Numbered from the stretch's first letter, positions 32,326 through 45,966 are shown. The stretch is DNA of 64,000 nucleotides from Rhipicephalus microplus (GCF_043290135.1 NC_134707.1:81362987-81426986); one strand, 5' to 3'. Numbers and translations: made by a program. Notes: generated by a model from the sequence alone, not told the origin.

Positions 32326-32335
32326 TTATACATGA
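32326..32335 (+). repeat. Target-site duplication, one copy, of the I-clade LINE
   Basis: TTATACATGA, repeated at 38203-38212 on the far side of the element. Confidence 0.75.
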
Positions 32336-32696
32336 TGATGATGATGATGATGATGATATATGGTGTTTTTGGCGCAAGGGCCATTTGATGGCCAAAGAGC
32401 GCCAGTTCATGAGACAGGAATGTGGACAATGGTTGTGATTAGCGGCTGTATAAGGGCCATAAAATTCCTCGCAGTAAAGCGGGTAAAAACATACAAGTAG
32501 TAAAATCATGACCATGCCGTGAAAGGTGTGTGTGGTGTGAATAGGTGACAAAAGTTGGTGATAATGAAAAACGATGGTGGACATGTATGGCATAAGCACA
32601 AGTACCTCACACGTTAGTACCCTTGCGTGCAAGGGCCGTGAGGCAAGTGCTTTCCTGTGTAGCCACCGCAGCAACAACCTCTCTAGAGAGGTCGTG
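32336..32696 (-). other. I-clade LINE 3' UTR and (ATC)n end
   Basis: Non-coding end of the element. Eight or so ATC/GAT triplets close it on the 32336 side. No A-tail is seen. Confidence 0.7.
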
Positions 32697-35600
32697 CTAC
32701 GGTATGCCCGGGTATATGATATGAAAATAATGAATTTCCTTTAAAAACGCTACTAATGATTTGTGACTAAAAAGCGGTTCCCTACCGCCGAACATTGCAG
32801 GGTGTAAAGGTATATGTTGTCGGTAGGATAGTGGGAAGTGTTGTCTTCTTAGAGCGTCTAAATGTTTACATTGAATTAAAACGTGAAGAACTGTTAATGC
32901 CTCACCACATTTATCACACAATGGTGGATCACCACCGGACGAAAGATGTGTGTGTGTCGTGTATATGTGTCCTATCCTGAGTCTTGTTAGTGTTACCTCT
33001 GTTAGACTTGATTTTGATACTGGTGGCCAATGGCCAAGGTGTGGCTTGATAACGTGTAGTTTGTTTTGTGTGTGTGTATCCCACTTGCTCTGCCAGTAGT
33101 CCCTGAGTTTTCGTTTGAGAGACGGCTTAAGATCAAGGGCCGGGATTGATGTCGGTGTAATGGCGGTGCTTTCGTGGGCGGATGCAGCAAGCTGATCCGC
33201 CATCACGTTGCCTTGAATCTCACGGTGCCCTGGCACCCAGCACACAACAACATGTCTGTTGAGTGTGTAGAGGGTGCATAAAATGGAGTAAAGTGAAATG
33301 AGACAGGGTTTTTTTGTTTTTTTAAGACTGTGCAGAGCCGTTACCACACTGAGGGAGTCTGTATAAATTACTGCTTTTTGTATTTGTGATTGTTTGATGT
33401 GTTTAGCTGCCACAAGTATCGCGTAAGCTTCCGCTGTGAAGATACTTGTGCCTGGATGTAGAGGGCCAGCATCCGAAAAGGAAGGGCCAACAGCAGCGTA
33501 GGACACAGAGGAGTTAGACTTAGAGGCATCTGTAAAAAACTCAGGACGTGTGTATTTGTGTTGAAGTTCCAAGAATTATGTTCGAATATGGGCAATAGGC
33601 GCATGTTTAGTAACTTCTAAAAAAGACACATCGCATTCTATAGTCTGCCACTGCCACGGTGGCGGGTATGCTACAGGGGCCATTAAACTGTGTTCGAGTG
33701 ACACTCCAGTGTCCTCAGCTAGACCCTTCAGGCGAAGTGAGAAGGGCTGCCTCATTGAAGACCTGTTTTAAAAAAGAATGGAGATCTACAAGTCATTATT
33801 AGTAGAGTATGAGGGGTGCCTCTTGTCTGCTTTCACCTTAAGAAGATATACAAAGGACATGTAGGTTCTTTTCAGATGAAGCGACCACTCATTTGACTCA
33901 ACGTAAAGGCTTTCTACGGGGCTGGTGCGAAAAGCACCCGTAGAAAGGCGGATGCCCGAATGGTGCACGGGATCCAGCATCTTCAAAGCACTTTGAGTCG
34001 TTGACTGATAAACAATGGCCCCATAATCTAAGCGGGTGCGAATAAGGCTTCTATACAGGTTCATGAGGCATTTCCTGTCACTACCCCACGTAGTACGTGA
34101 CAACACTTTTATAACATTCATGGCTTTTAAACATTTTGTTTTTAAATACTTTATGTGGGGTACGAAGGCCAAGTTGTTGTCCAAGATTAAGCCTAAGAAT
34201 TTATGCTCGGCTTTCACGGACAGTTGTTGCCCGTTCAGTAGAATGTCGGGTTCCGAGTGCATGCCTATCTTTCGAGAGAACAAGGCACACGTGCTTTTTT
34301 GTGGGTTAAGTCGAAATCCGTTTTCATCTGCCCATTTGGAGATCTTATTTAAACCCAGCTGAACCTGCCGCTCACACATGGCCAAGTTGCATGACTTGAA
34401 GCCAAGCTGAACGTCGTCGACATATGTACAATAGAACATATTGCGGGGAGTGGACAAGTGCAAAGAATTCATTTTAATAATAAAAATTGTGCAACTAAGC
34501 ACACCACCTTGTGGCACGCCTGTTTCCTGGACAAATGTTTGGGAGAGCACACTGCCCAGACGGACCCGGAATGTCCGGTTTGACAGGTAACTTTCGATTA
34601 TATGTAACATTCTTCCGCACACACCAAGGTGGGACAGGTCTCTTAGAATTCCGTAACGCCATGTAGTATCATAAGCCTTTTCGATATCGAGGAACACGGA
34701 GAGAAAATATTGTTTATGGACGAACGCGTCTCTGATCTGTGCCTCGATACGAACAAGGTGGTCTGTGGTGGATCTACTTTCTCGAAACCCGCACTGAAAT
34801 GGGTCGAGCAAATTATTTGTTTCAAGAAAATGTACAAGTCGGCAGTTTATCATTTTTTCGAAGACTTTGCACAAGCAGCTTGTAAGTGCTATAGGCCTAT
34901 AACTCGAGGGTAAAGAGGGGTTCTTGCCCTCTTTCAAAATGGGAATAACAATAGCCTCTTTCCAGGAGGTAGGAATAGTGCCAGAAGACGAAATAGCATT
35001 GTACAAACAAAGTAAGGTTTTTCGGGTTTCGTTTGGTAGGTTTTTTAACATTTCATACATCACACGGTCAGAACCTGGGGCAGAAGTACTGCAGGAGTTT
35101 AGAGATGTTCGGAGCTCCGCTAGACTGAAAGCTTGGTTATATGTCTCGTAACTAGTGGATTTGTGTTCGAGTTTCTGCTTTTCTATTCTTGTTCTGTATT
35201 TTTGGAAAGTGTCAGTATAGTGGGACGAGCTAGATACCCGTTCGAAATGTGCCCCGAGGAAGTTTGCCTGATCTTCCAAGGTATCACCTTGAGTGTTTAC
35301 GAGTGGATGTGTGTGTACTTGTTTCCCTGCTATCCTACCGACCATGTCCCAGACTTTGGCCTCTTGTGTGTAAGAATTGATCCCTGACAAAAACTTCTGC
35401 CAGCTTTCTCTTCTGGCCTGCCGACGCGTTCTTCTGCCTTGAGACTTTATTTTCTTTAAGGTTTCAAGATTTTCGGCTGTCGGTGAGTTCCGAAGCAGCC
35501 TCCAAGCTCTGTTTTGCTGTTTGCGCGCGTTTCGGCATTCAGAGTTCCACCATGGCACACATCGTTTTCCAGGGTGTCCATTTGTTTGTGGGATGCATTT

Positions 35601-36416
35601 TGTTGCAGCATCAATCAAAAAGGCTGTGAAGTAGTTGACAGCAACATCAATGTTCAAAGTACAGATGTCATTCCAACCTAGACAAGCGATAGTATGAAAC
35701 TGTTCCCAGTCGGCTCTGTTTATGAGCCACTTGGGAACACCTGGTGGACACTCGATTACTGTCGTTGTGCTCAAAACTACGGGGAAGTGGTCACTTCCGT
35801 ACAGATTACTGACGACTTTCCACTGGAGTAGAGGCACAAGAGATGGAGATACTATGCTCAGGTCTATGGAGGAGTAGGTGTTATTAGCGAGGTTATAATA
35901 GGTTGATTCTTTTCGATTTAGGAGACACGCGCTCGACGAGATAAGGAACTGTTCGATCAGTCGACCTCGCGCGTCATACCGAGAGTCACCCCATAGTCTG
36001 CTATGCGCATTAAAGTCTCCAAGGAGAACATAAGGCTCCGGAAGTTCATCAATTAGAGAGTGTAAATCGCGTTTTTGCAGCTGAAAACCAGGAAGAATGT
36101 AAATAGTGCAGATTGGGATCAGTTTATCAAAGAGAACCGCTCGAACAGCCACTGCCTCAAGGGGTGTTTGGAGTTGTAAGTGTGTGCATGCTATTCCTTG
36201 ATTCACTATGATAGCAACACCTCCGGATGATGTCATAGCATCAACACGGTCTTTTCGGAAAATAACGTATTTACGAAGAAAATTTGTGTGTTTTAAATTA
36301 AGGTGTGTTTCTTGTACACACAGCACTTTTGGCGAGTGTTCATGTAAGAGTTCTTGGATGTCGTCAAGGTTTCTGAGAAGGCCCCTGACGTTCCATTGTA
36401 TAATTTGAGTGTTCAT
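32697..36416 (-). pseudogene. LINE ORF2 (APE endonuclease, reverse transcriptase, RNase H), three stops
   Basis: ATG at 36416 was chosen because the open frame starts only six bases earlier without ATG. The endonuclease shows QWNVRGL, CVQETHL, LLGDFNAHSRLWG, SSIDLSIVS and GSDHFPVVL. The RT shows APGSDRV, YRPIALTS, VFLDIEKAYDTTW, GVPQGGVLS and YVDD, then a thumb region. RNase H shows FFTDAS, AEAYAI, YTDS and MADQL, so its D-E-D-D set is complete. A CX2C..H..C finger (CDKCGEALTVLHVLIQC) follows. Stops TAG 33786-33788, TAA 33768-33770 and TAA 33576-33578 all fall between RT and RNase H. The RT part is open for about 875 residues, so the copy may be fairly young. Confidence 0.88.
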
Positions 36417-36480
36417 GGTCAATGTGAAATAGTGCTGTGTGTACGATAAGCAAGTGGCTGTTTAGACGGGGAGTTTGAGT

Positions 36481-37668
36481 TCACCTAACAGGGCCATCAC
36501 CAGGCCCTGTTATCTGCTTTTTTTTTGTTTTCTTGACGCGCTCCAAGGAGCCACGCCGCTCTTTCGGGCCCAAGGGTGCCGACGTATCCATTGCCTCCTC
36601 GGAGGCACTGGATGCCCGCACGTGCGGGCTGTTTGTACGAATTTCGGGCCTCGCCTGGTGAGGTGAGGCCTTGAGACCCGGGGACCCTGGAGTCTCCGGT
36701 CTCTGTTTGGGAGTAGGCGGTGTAGCCTGGGCTACAGCCGCCTTGGGGGCAGGTGCCACAACCGCCGGCTCGGTATGCGCGGGCCGGAGGGGTGGCGAGG
36801 GCTGGTGCGGCGGTGCCCCCTGACGCGCCGCATCAGCGTATGTAGGTCCATAGAATGGAGCGACTCTTCGCCGTGCTTCCTTAAATGTAATGTTCTACTT
36901 CACCTTCAACGTAATTATTTCTTTTTCTTTTTTCCAGTATGTGCAGGAGCGTGAATATGCGGCATGGTTTCCTTCGCAGTTTACACAGTGTGGCGGTTGT
37001 TTGCAGTTCTCAGACACGTGGCCTAAGACTCCACATTGTGCACAAGTCTGGCGACCACGACAGGTTTTAGAGCCATGGCCATACCTCTGGCATTGGAAGC
37101 AACAACGATGGTTTGGTATGTACGGCCTGATAGATGTCTTTGTGTACCCTGTTTGAATTAATTCCGGTAGTTTACTGGATGCAAATGTAAGTATTAAGTG
37201 TTTTGTCGGTGTTTCCTTATTATCTCTTCTGATGATGATTCTCTGTACATTAGTGACATTTTGGCTCTTCCACCCCTCCAAAAGTTCAGTCTCAGTCAAG
37301 TCAAGTAAGTTCATGTCAGATACCACTCCGCGAGTTGTGTTCATCGATCTATGTGGTGTTATGGTTATTGGTATGCCACCGAAATCTGAAAGACGGTCTA
37401 GCTTTTCAAATTGTTCTTTGTCACGGATTTCGAGGAGAATGTCTCCACTAGCCATTTTGGTTACCTTGTATCCTGTGCCAAGAGTTTCGGTAAGACACCT
37501 AGAAACCAGGAAAGGAGAGACGGTTCTGGCTTGCTTTTCAGTTTTTTCACAGTGGATAACATGATAGTGAGGATATGTTTCTTTAGGCTGGTTAAAAAAG
37601 TTTATATCATCGGTGCGTACCCGCTTTAAGCCGGTACGATCAGATAGTAAGGGGAATGCTCTGTGCAT
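36481..37668 (-). pseudogene. LINE ORF1 (gag-like, three zinc knuckles), one stop
   Basis: ATG at 37668, about 395 codons, ending near 36481, with a single in-frame TAG at 36895-36897. Three knuckles in a row at about residues 185-235 begin CFQC, CAQC and CVNC. After the stop the same frame continues as a Pro/Ala-rich tail with no further break. Such proteins bind the element RNA and carry it to the nucleus. The frame overlaps nothing and ends about 65 bp before ORF2 starts, as expected for a bicistronic LINE RNA. Confidence 0.83.
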
Positions 37669-38202
37669 GCCTGTCTTATTTTTGTTCAGCAGCGTTGGCG
37701 GCCACCCACCACGGAGCCCAACGAGGGGACGCTACAAGTTTGCGGATGCTGAAACCTGCAGACGCCAGCCGTACAACGCCACTATAACCCAATGCGCCTA
37801 GACCAAGGTAGGCTATTTGCACAGGGTTAACCCTAGCCGCCAGGAAGTTTGGAAGTAAACGGAAGAGAGTAGAAGACAGGACAGATAAACAGTAAGAGAT
37901 AAAGACGAACATGTAGGGAGAGAGAGATAGGAAAAGGCGACTGCCGATTTCCCCTGGGTGGGTCAGCCCAGGGGTGTCGTCTACGTGAAGCCGGGTCCAA
38001 AGGGGTGTGTCGCTTCTGCCGGGGGGCCTTATAGGTCCAATCACCCAGCGTCGGCTCAACCCCCAGGATCCCCTTTTCCCCGGACAAGGCAAAGCCACGC
38101 ACGGCTAGGCGTGGGAGGGAGTCAAAACTCCCTCGTTAGCTCGGGTCCGTGGTGTCGCTACACACCAAACGCCTACTTACGCAGGCGCCCCTGCGGGCAT
38201 AC
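37669..38202 (-). promoter_or_regulatory. I-clade LINE 5' leader, presumed internal promoter region
   Basis: Non-coding, GC-richer than the array, ahead of ORF1. LINEs of this type carry their promoter inside the transcript, so this stretch is the place to expect it. I see no motif that proves it. Confidence 0.5.
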
Positions 38203-41200
38203 TTATACATGAGGTTGTGTACTCATACTGGCGACTTCCTTGCTCGAACACATTTGTTTACTGGAGGTGTGTGCAGGGAACGTTCTTTTGAGGCACCGCT
38301 CCTACGTGCGACTGTGTTCCCCAGTGGTGCGATTGGTTTGCGCACGGTACTTATACGACAGTTTTCGTGAGCTATGGCGTGCTTGTGAGTTTGAGCCTCC
38401 CTGGGGAATAAAGTTTTTACTAGTTTTCATATTTTGTCAAGAGGTTAATTGTATACTCAATGCTCGCGGCTGCCTGGCTTGAAAAAACTTGTTTACTGCA
38501 GTTGTGTGTAGACAACACAAGTAAAAGAAACCCTCCTACGTGCAACTGTATTCCCCTGTGGCGCTATTGGTTAGCGCACTGTACTTATACGACAGTTATC
38601 GTGAACTATCCCAGGGTTGTGAGTTCGAGCCTCCCTGGGGAATAAAGTTTTTACTAGTTTTCATATTTAGTCATGAGGTTAGTTGTATACTCAATGCTGA
38701 TGACTGCCTGGTACGAAAACACTTGTTTACTGGAGTTGTGTGTAGACAACAGTACTAATGGAAACACTCCAACGTGCGACCGTGTTCCCCAGTGGCGATA
38801 TCGGTTAGCGCACGGTATTTATACGACAGTTCTCGTGAGCTATGCTGGGGTTGTGAGTTCAAGTCCAGCTGGGGAATGAAATTTTTATTAGTTTTCATAA
38901 TTAGTCATGAGGTAAATTGTAAACTCAAAGCTGACGACTTCCTGCTTCGAAATCATTTGTTTACTGGAGGTGTGTGCAGGGAACATTCTATAAGGCACCA
39001 CTTCTACGTGCGACAATGTTCCCCAGGGGCGCAATTGGTTTGCGCACAGTACTTACACGACAGTTATCGTGAGCTATGACGGGGTTGTGAGTTTGAGTCT
39101 CACCTGGGGAATGAAATTTTTATTAGTTTTCATCATTAGTCATTAGGTTGTATACTCAACGCTGGCGACTTCTTGTCCTGAAAACTTTTGTTTACTGGAG
39201 GTATGTGCAGAAAACACTCTTTAAGGTACAGCTCCTAAGTACGACCGTGTTCTCGAGTTGCTAAATGGGTCAACGTACGATACTTATACGACAATTCTCG
39301 TGCGCTATGCCAGGGTTGTGTGTTCAAGCCTCACCTGGGGAATGAAATTTTTATTAGTATTCATTTTTATTCATGAGGTTAATGTTATAGTGAATGCTGG
39401 CGACTGCCTAGCTCGATAACATTTGTTTGCTTGAGTTGTGTGTAGACAACAGTACTAAAGGAAACACTCCTACGTGCAAAACTATTCCCAAGTGGCGCAA
39501 TTGGTTAGCGCACCGTATTTTATCGACATTTATCGTGAGTTATGCCTGGGTTGTGAGTTCGAGCCTCACCTGGGATTGAAATTTCCTTTAGTTTTTATAT
39601 TTAGTCATGAGGTTGTGTACTCATACTGGGGACTTCCTGGCTCGAAAGCATTTGTTTACTGGAGGTATGTGCAGGGAACAGCCATTCTTGCACCGCTCCT
39701 ACGTGCAACCATATTCCCCAGTGACGTAATTGGTTAGCGCACGTGACTTATACGACAGTTCTGGAGAGCTATGCTGGGGTTGTGAGTTCGAGCCCCAACT
39801 GGGAATGAAATTTTTTTTAGTTTTCATCATTAGTCATCACGTTAATTGAACTCAAAGCTGGCGACTTCCTGGTTCGAAAACATTTGTTTACTGGAGGTAT
39901 GTGCAGAAAACATTCTTTAACGCCATGCTCCTTTGTGCAACCGTATTCTCCAGTGGCGCAATTGGTTAGCGCATGGGATTATACCAAAGTTATCGTGAGC
40001 TGTGCCGTGGTTCTCAGATCGAGCCTCACCTGGGGAATGAAATTTTTATTAGTTTTCATCATTTGTCATGAGGTTGTATACTCAATGCTGGCGACTTCCT
40101 GGCTCGAAAACATTTGTTTACTGGAGGTATGTGCAGAAAACACTCTTTAAGGCACCGCTCCTAAGTACGACCGTGTTCCCCAGTTGCGCAATGGGTCAGC
40201 GTACGATACTTATACGATAGTTCTCGTGCGCTATGCCAGGGTTGTGTGTTCGAGCCTCACCTGGGGAATGAAATTTTTATTAGTATTCATTTTTAGTCAT
40301 GAGGTTAATTTTATAGTCAATGCTGACGACTGCCTAGCTCGATAACACTTGTTTGCTTGAGTTGTGTGTAGACAACAGTACTAAAGGAAACACTCCTACG
40401 TGCAAAACTATTCCCAAGTGGCGCAATTGGTTAGCGCGCCGTATTTTATCGACAGTTATCGTGAGCTATGCCGGGGTTGTGAGTTCAAGCCTCACCTGGG
40501 GAATGAAATTTTTATTAGTTTTCATAAGTAGTCATGAGGTTATTGTAAACTCAAAGCTGACGACTTTCTGGTTCGAAATCATTTGTTTACTGGAGGTGTG
40601 TGCAGGAAACATTCTATAAGGCACCGCTCCTACGTGTGACCGTGTTTCCCAGTGGCGCAATTGGTTAGCGCACGGCACTTATACGACAGTTACCGTGAGC
40701 TATGACGGGGTTGTGAGTTTGAGTCTCACCTGGGGAATGAAATTTTTATTGGTTTTCATCATTAGTCATGAGGTTGTATACTCAACGCTGGCGACTTCTT
40801 TTCCTGAAAAGTTTTGTTTACTGGAGGTATGTGCAGAAAACACTCTTTAAGGCACCGCTCCTAAGTACAACCGTGTTCCCCAGTGGCGCAATGGGTCAGC
40901 GTACGATACTTATACGACAGTTCTCGTGCGCTATGCCAGGGTTGTGTGTTCGAGCCTCACCTGGGGAATGAAATTTTTATTAGTATTCATTTTTAGTCAT
41001 GAGGTTAATTGTATACTCAATGCTGGCGACTGCCTAGCTCGATAACATTTGTTTGCTTGAGTTGTGTGTAGACAACAGTACTAAAGGAAACACTCCTACG
41101 TGCAACCGCATTCCCCAGTGACACAATTGGTTAGCGTACCGTACTTACACGACCGTTATCGTGAACTATGCCTGGGTTGTGAGTTCGACCCTCATCTGTG

Positions 41201-41341
41201 GAATGAACTTTTTATTAGCTCTTATATTTATTAATGAGGTTGTGTACTCATACTGGCGACTTCCTGGCTCGGAAACATTTGTTTACTGAAGGTATGTGCA
41301 GGAAACATTCTTTAATGCACCGCTTCTACGTGCGACCGTGT

Positions 41342-41433
41342 TCCCCAGTGGCGCAATTGGTTAGCGCACGGTACTTATACTACAGTTTTCGTGAGCTATG
41401 CCGGGGTGGTGAGTTCGAGCCTCACCTGGGGAA
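41342..41433 (+). tRNA. tRNA-Ile(UAU) gene with intron, near intact
   Basis: All stems pair. Changes are confined to the intron start and the variable loop (GGGTG). Confidence 0.7.
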
Positions 41434-42270
41434 TGAAATTTTTATTAGTTTTCATAATTAGTCATGAGGTTGATTGTATACTCAAAGCTGGCGACTTCCT
41501 GGTTCGAAAACATTTGTTTACTGTAGGTACGTGCAGAAAACATTCTTTTACGCCCTGCTCCTTTGTGCAACCGTATTCCCCGGTGGCGCTATTGGTTAGC
41601 GTACGGGATTATACGACAGTTATCGTGAGCTATGCCGGGGTTGTCATATCGAGCCTCACGTAGGGAATGAAATTTTAATTATATTTCTTCATTTGTCATG
41701 AGGTTGTATACTCAATGCTGGCGACTTCCTGTCCAAAAAACATTTGTTTACTGGAGGTATGTGCAGGGAACATTCTTTAAGGCACCGCTCCTACTTGCGA
41801 CTATGTTCCCCAGTGGCGCAATTGCTTAGCGCACGGTACCTATACGATATTTCTCGTGAGCTATGGCGTGCTTGTGAGTTCGAACCTCTCTGGGGAATAA
41901 AGTTTTCACTAGTTTTCACATTTCGTCAAGAGGTTATCTGTATACTCAATGTTCGCGGCTGCCTGGCTCGAAAACACTTGTTTACTGGAGTTGTGTGTAG
42001 ACAACACAACAAAAGGAAACCCTCCTACGTGCAACTGTATTCCCCAGTGGCGCAATTGGTTAGCGCACTGTACCTATACGACAGTTATCGTGAACTATCC
42101 CAGGGTTGTGAGTTCGAGCCTCACCTGCGGAATGAAATTTTTATTAGTTTTCATATTTATACATGAGGTTGTGTACTCATGCTGGCGAATTCCTGGCTCG
42201 AAAACATTTGTTTAGTGGAGGTGTGTGCAGGGAACATTCTTTAAGGCACCACTCCTACGAGTGACTGTAT

Positions 42271-42362
42271 TCCCCAGTGGCGCAATTGGTTAGCGCACGG
42301 TACTTATACAAGAGTTTTCGTGAGCTATGCCGGGGTTGTGATTTCGAGCCTCACCTTGGGAA
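42271..42362 (+). tRNA. tRNA-Ile(UAU)-like unit, two mismatches
   Basis: One T-stem mismatch (GTGAT) and one acceptor mismatch (CTTGGGA). The intron start is changed to CAAGAG. Confidence 0.5.
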
Positions 42363-44822
42363 TGAAAGCTTTATTAGTTTTCATAATTATACATGAGGTT
42401 GTATACTCAATGCTGGCGACTCTTGTCCCGAAAACATTTTTTTACTGGAGGTATGTGCAGGGAACATTCTTTAGTGTACCGCTCCTACGCGCAGCCGTAT
42501 TCCCAGTGGCGCAATTGGTTAGCGCACGGTACCTATACCACAGTTCTCGGGCGCTATGCTGGGGTTGTGAGTTCAATTTTCACCTGGAGAACGAAATTTG
42601 TATTAGTTTTCATATTTAGTCTTGAGGTTAATTGTATACTCAATGCTGGCGACTGTCTGGCTCGAAAACACTTGTTTACTGGTGTTGTGTGTAGACAACA
42701 GTACTAATGGAAACACTCCAACGTGCGACCGTGTTCCCCAGTGGCGATATCGGTTAGCGCACGGTATTTATACGACAGTTCTCGTGAGCTATGCCGGGGT
42801 TGTGAGTTCAAGCCTCACCTTGGGAATGAAATGTTTATTAGTTTTCATATTTAGTCATGAGGTTAATTGTAAACTCAAAGCTGACGACTTCCTGGTTCGA
42901 AGTCATTTGTTTACTGGAGGTGTGTGTAGGGAACATTCTATAAAGCACCGCTCCTACGTGCGACCGTGTTCCCCAGTGGCGCAATTGGTTAGCGCACGGT
43001 ACTTATACGACAGTTATCGTGAGCTATGACGGGGTTGTGAGTTTGAGTCTCACCGGGGGAATGAATTTTTTATTAGTTTTCATCATTAGTCATGAGGTTG
43101 TATACTGAATGCTGGCGACTCTTGTCCCGAAAACATTAGTTTACTGGGGGTATGTGCAGGCAACATTCTTTAAGGCACCGCTCCTAAGTGCGACCGTGTT
43201 TTCCAGTGGCGCAATTGGTTAGCGCAAGATGCGTATACGACAGTTTTCGCGAGCTATGCCGAGGTTGTGAGTTCAAGCCTCACCTGGGGAATGAACTTTT
43301 TATTAGTTTTCATCTTTAGTCTTGAGGTTGATTGTATACTCAATGCTGGCGACTGCCTAGCTCGAAAACACTTGTTTGCTGGAGTTGTGTGCTGGCAACA
43401 GTACTAAAGGAAACACTCCCACGTGCAACACTATTCCCCAGTGGCGCCATTGGTTAGCGCACCGTACTTATACGACAGTTATCGTGAGCTATGCCTGGGT
43501 TGTGAGTACGAGCCCCACCTGGGAATGAAATTTTTATTAGTTTTCATATTTCGTCATGAGGCTGTGTACTCATACTGGCGAATTCCTGGCTCGAAAACAT
43601 TTGTTTACTGGAGGTATGTGCAGGGAACATTCTTTAGGGCACCGCTCCTACGTGTGACCGTGTTCCCCAGTGGCGCAATTGGTTAGCGCACAATACTTAT
43701 ACGACAGTTCTCGTGAGCTATGCCGGGGTTGTGAGTTCGAGCCTCACATGGCGAATGAAATTTTTATTAGTTTTCATAATTAGTCATGAGGTTAATTGTA
43801 TACCTAATGCTGGCGACTTCCTGGTTCGAAAACATTTGTTTACTGGAGGTATGTGCAGGGAACAATCTTTAAGGCACCGTTCCTGAGTGCGACCGTGTTC
43901 TCAAGTGGCGCAATTGGTTAGCGCACGATGCTTATACGACAGTTTTCGTGAGCTATGCCGGAGTTGTGAGTTCAAGCCTCACCTGGGGAATGAAATTTCT
44001 ATTAGTTTTCATAATTCTTCATGAGGTTGTATACTGAATGCTGGCGACTCTTGTCACGAAAACATTAGTTTACTGGGGGTATGTGCAGGCAACATTCTTT
44101 AAGGCACCGCTCCTATGCGCAACCGTATTCCCACTGGCCCATTTGGTTAGCGCACGGTACTTATACCACAGTTCTCGGGAGCTATGCCGGGGTTGCAAGT
44201 TCGAGCCTCATCTGGGGAACAAAATTTTTATTAGTTTTCATATTTAGTCTTGAGGTTGATTGTATACTCAATGCTGGCGACTGCCTGGCTCGAAAACACT
44301 TGTTTAAAGGAGTTGTGTGTAGACAACAGTACTAATGGAAACACTCCAACGTGCAACCGTATTCGCCAGTGGTGCAATTGGTTAGCGCACCGTACTTGTA
44401 CGAAAGTTATCGTGAGCTAAGGCGTGGTTGTGAGTTCGAGCTTCACCTGGGGAATGAAATTTTTATTTGTTTTCATACTTAGTCATGAGGTTGTGTACGC
44501 ATACTGGCGACTTTCTGGCTCGAAAACATTTGTTTACTGGAGGTATGTGCAGGGAACATTCTTTAAGGCACCGCTCCTACGTGCGACCGCGTTTCCCAGT
44601 GGAGCAATTGGTTAGCGCACGGTACTTAGACGACAGTAATCGTGAGCTATGCCGGGGTTTCGAGTTCGAGCCTCACCTGGGAAATGAAATTTTTATTTGT
44701 TTTCATATTTAGTCTATAGGTTCTGTACTCATACTGGCGACTTCCTGGCTTGAAAACAATTGTTTACTGGAGGTATGTGCAGGGAACATTTTTTAAGGCA
44801 CCGCTCCTACGTGCGACCTTGT

Positions 44823-44914
44823 TCCCCAGTGGGGCAAAGGCTTAGCGCACGGTACTTATACGACTGTTCTCGTGAGCTATGGCGTGCTTGTGAGTTCAAG
44901 CCTCCCTGGGGAAT
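44823..44914 (+). pseudogene. tRNA-like unit, duplicated GGGGCAAAGG class
   Basis: The D arm reads GGGGCAAAGGCTTAGCGC and the T stem and 3' acceptor are shortened. An almost identical copy starts at 46531, 1,708 bp on, so a seven-unit block was duplicated. Confidence 0.6.
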
Positions 44915-45966
44915 AAAATTTTCATTAGTTTTCGTATTTAGTCATGAGGTTAATTGTATACTCAATGCAGGCGACTGCCTAGCTCGAAAACATTTGTTTG
45001 CTGGAGTTGTGTGTAGACAACAGTACTAAAGTAAACACTCCTACGTGCAACCGTATTTCCAGTGGCGCAATTGGTTGGCGCACCGTATTTATACGACAGT
45101 TATCATGAACTATGCTTGGGTTTCGAGTTCGAGCCTCACCTGGGGAGTGAAATTTTTATTAGTTTTTATATTTAGTCATGAGGTAGTGTACTCATACTGG
45201 TGACTTCCTGGCGCGAAAACATTTCTTTACTGGAGGTATGTGAAGGGAACATTCTTTAAAGCACCGCTCCTACGTGCGACCGTGTTCCCCAGTGGCGCAA
45301 TTGGTTAGCGCACGGTACTTTTACGACAGTTCACGAGAGCTATGCTGGGTTTGTGAGTTCGAGCCTCCCCTGGGGAATGAAATTTTTATTAGTTTTCATA
45401 ATTAGTCATGATGTTAGTTGTAAACTCAAAGCTGCCAACTTCCTGGTTCGAAAACATTTGTTTACTGGAGGCGTGTGCAAAAAACATTCTTTAAGGCACC
45501 GCTCCAAAGTGCAACCGCGTTCCCCCGTGGCACAATTGGTTAGAGCACAGTACTTATAGACAGTTTTCGTGAGCTATGCCGGGGTTGTGAGTTCGAGCCT
45601 CACCTGGGGAATAAAATGTTTATTAGTTTTCATAATTAGTCGTTAGGTTGTATACTCATTGTTGGCGACTTCCTATCCCAAAAAATTTTTTACTGGAGGT
45701 ATGTGCAGGAACATTCTTTAAGGCACCGCTCCTACGTGCGGCCGCGTTCCCAGTGGCGCAAATGGTTAGCGCATGGTACTTATACGACAGTTTTCGTGAG
45801 CTATGCCGGGTTTGTGAGTTCGAGCCTCACCTGGGGAATGAAAGATTTATTAGTTTTTATATTTATTCATGAGGTTGTGTACTCATACACGCGACTTCCT
45901 GGCTCGAAAACGTTTGTTTACTGGAAGTATGTGCAGGGAACATTCTTTAAGGCACCGTTCCTACGT

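Larger units (their letters stand above)
21532..32335 (+). repeat. tRNA-Ile(UAU)-derived array, mixed linker families A' and B, first part
   Basis: Forty-seven cores, all + strand. Core starts: 21540, 21771, 22002, 22236, 22467, 22693, 22929, 23159, 23390, 23624, 23855, 24086, 24319, 24547, 24784, 25015, 25250, 25480, 25710, 25941, 26176, 26406, 26640, 26869, 27102, 27332, 27560, 27791, 28020, 28254, 28484, 28719, 28954, 29184, 29418, 29650, 29883, 30118, 30352, 30582, 30817, 31052, 31282, 31517, 31747, 31976, 32210. Linker A' has GTACTAAAGG. Linker B has GTATGTGCAGGGAACATTCTTTAAGGC up to the core. Cores after A' linkers mostly read CCGTA/TGCCT in the anticodon stem, which does not pair. Cores after B linkers are often closer to a true tRNA. 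Divergence is clearly higher than before 15,715. The few well-paired cores are listed separately. Confidence 0.93.
32336..38202 (-). mobile_element. I-clade non-LTR retrotransposon, full length, inactive
   Basis: Read on the - strand: a 5' leader of about 530 bp, ORF1 with three zinc knuckles, ORF2 with endonuclease, reverse transcriptase and RNase H, a 3' UTR and a terminal (ATC)n run at 32336-32357 instead of poly(A). The order APE-RT-RNase H and the simple-repeat end are typical of the I clade. A 10-bp target duplication flanks it, and it sits in an array linker just after a tRNA core. Both ORFs keep one frame but contain stops. Confidence 0.88.

Noticed and set aside
32331..32357. (GAT)n run as an independent microsatellite
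   Set aside because: It is the 3' end of the I-clade LINE, which is expected to finish in a simple repeat.
34036..36408. + strand open frames inside the I-clade LINE
   Set aside because: Antisense shadows of the - strand ORF2, whose domains are clear.
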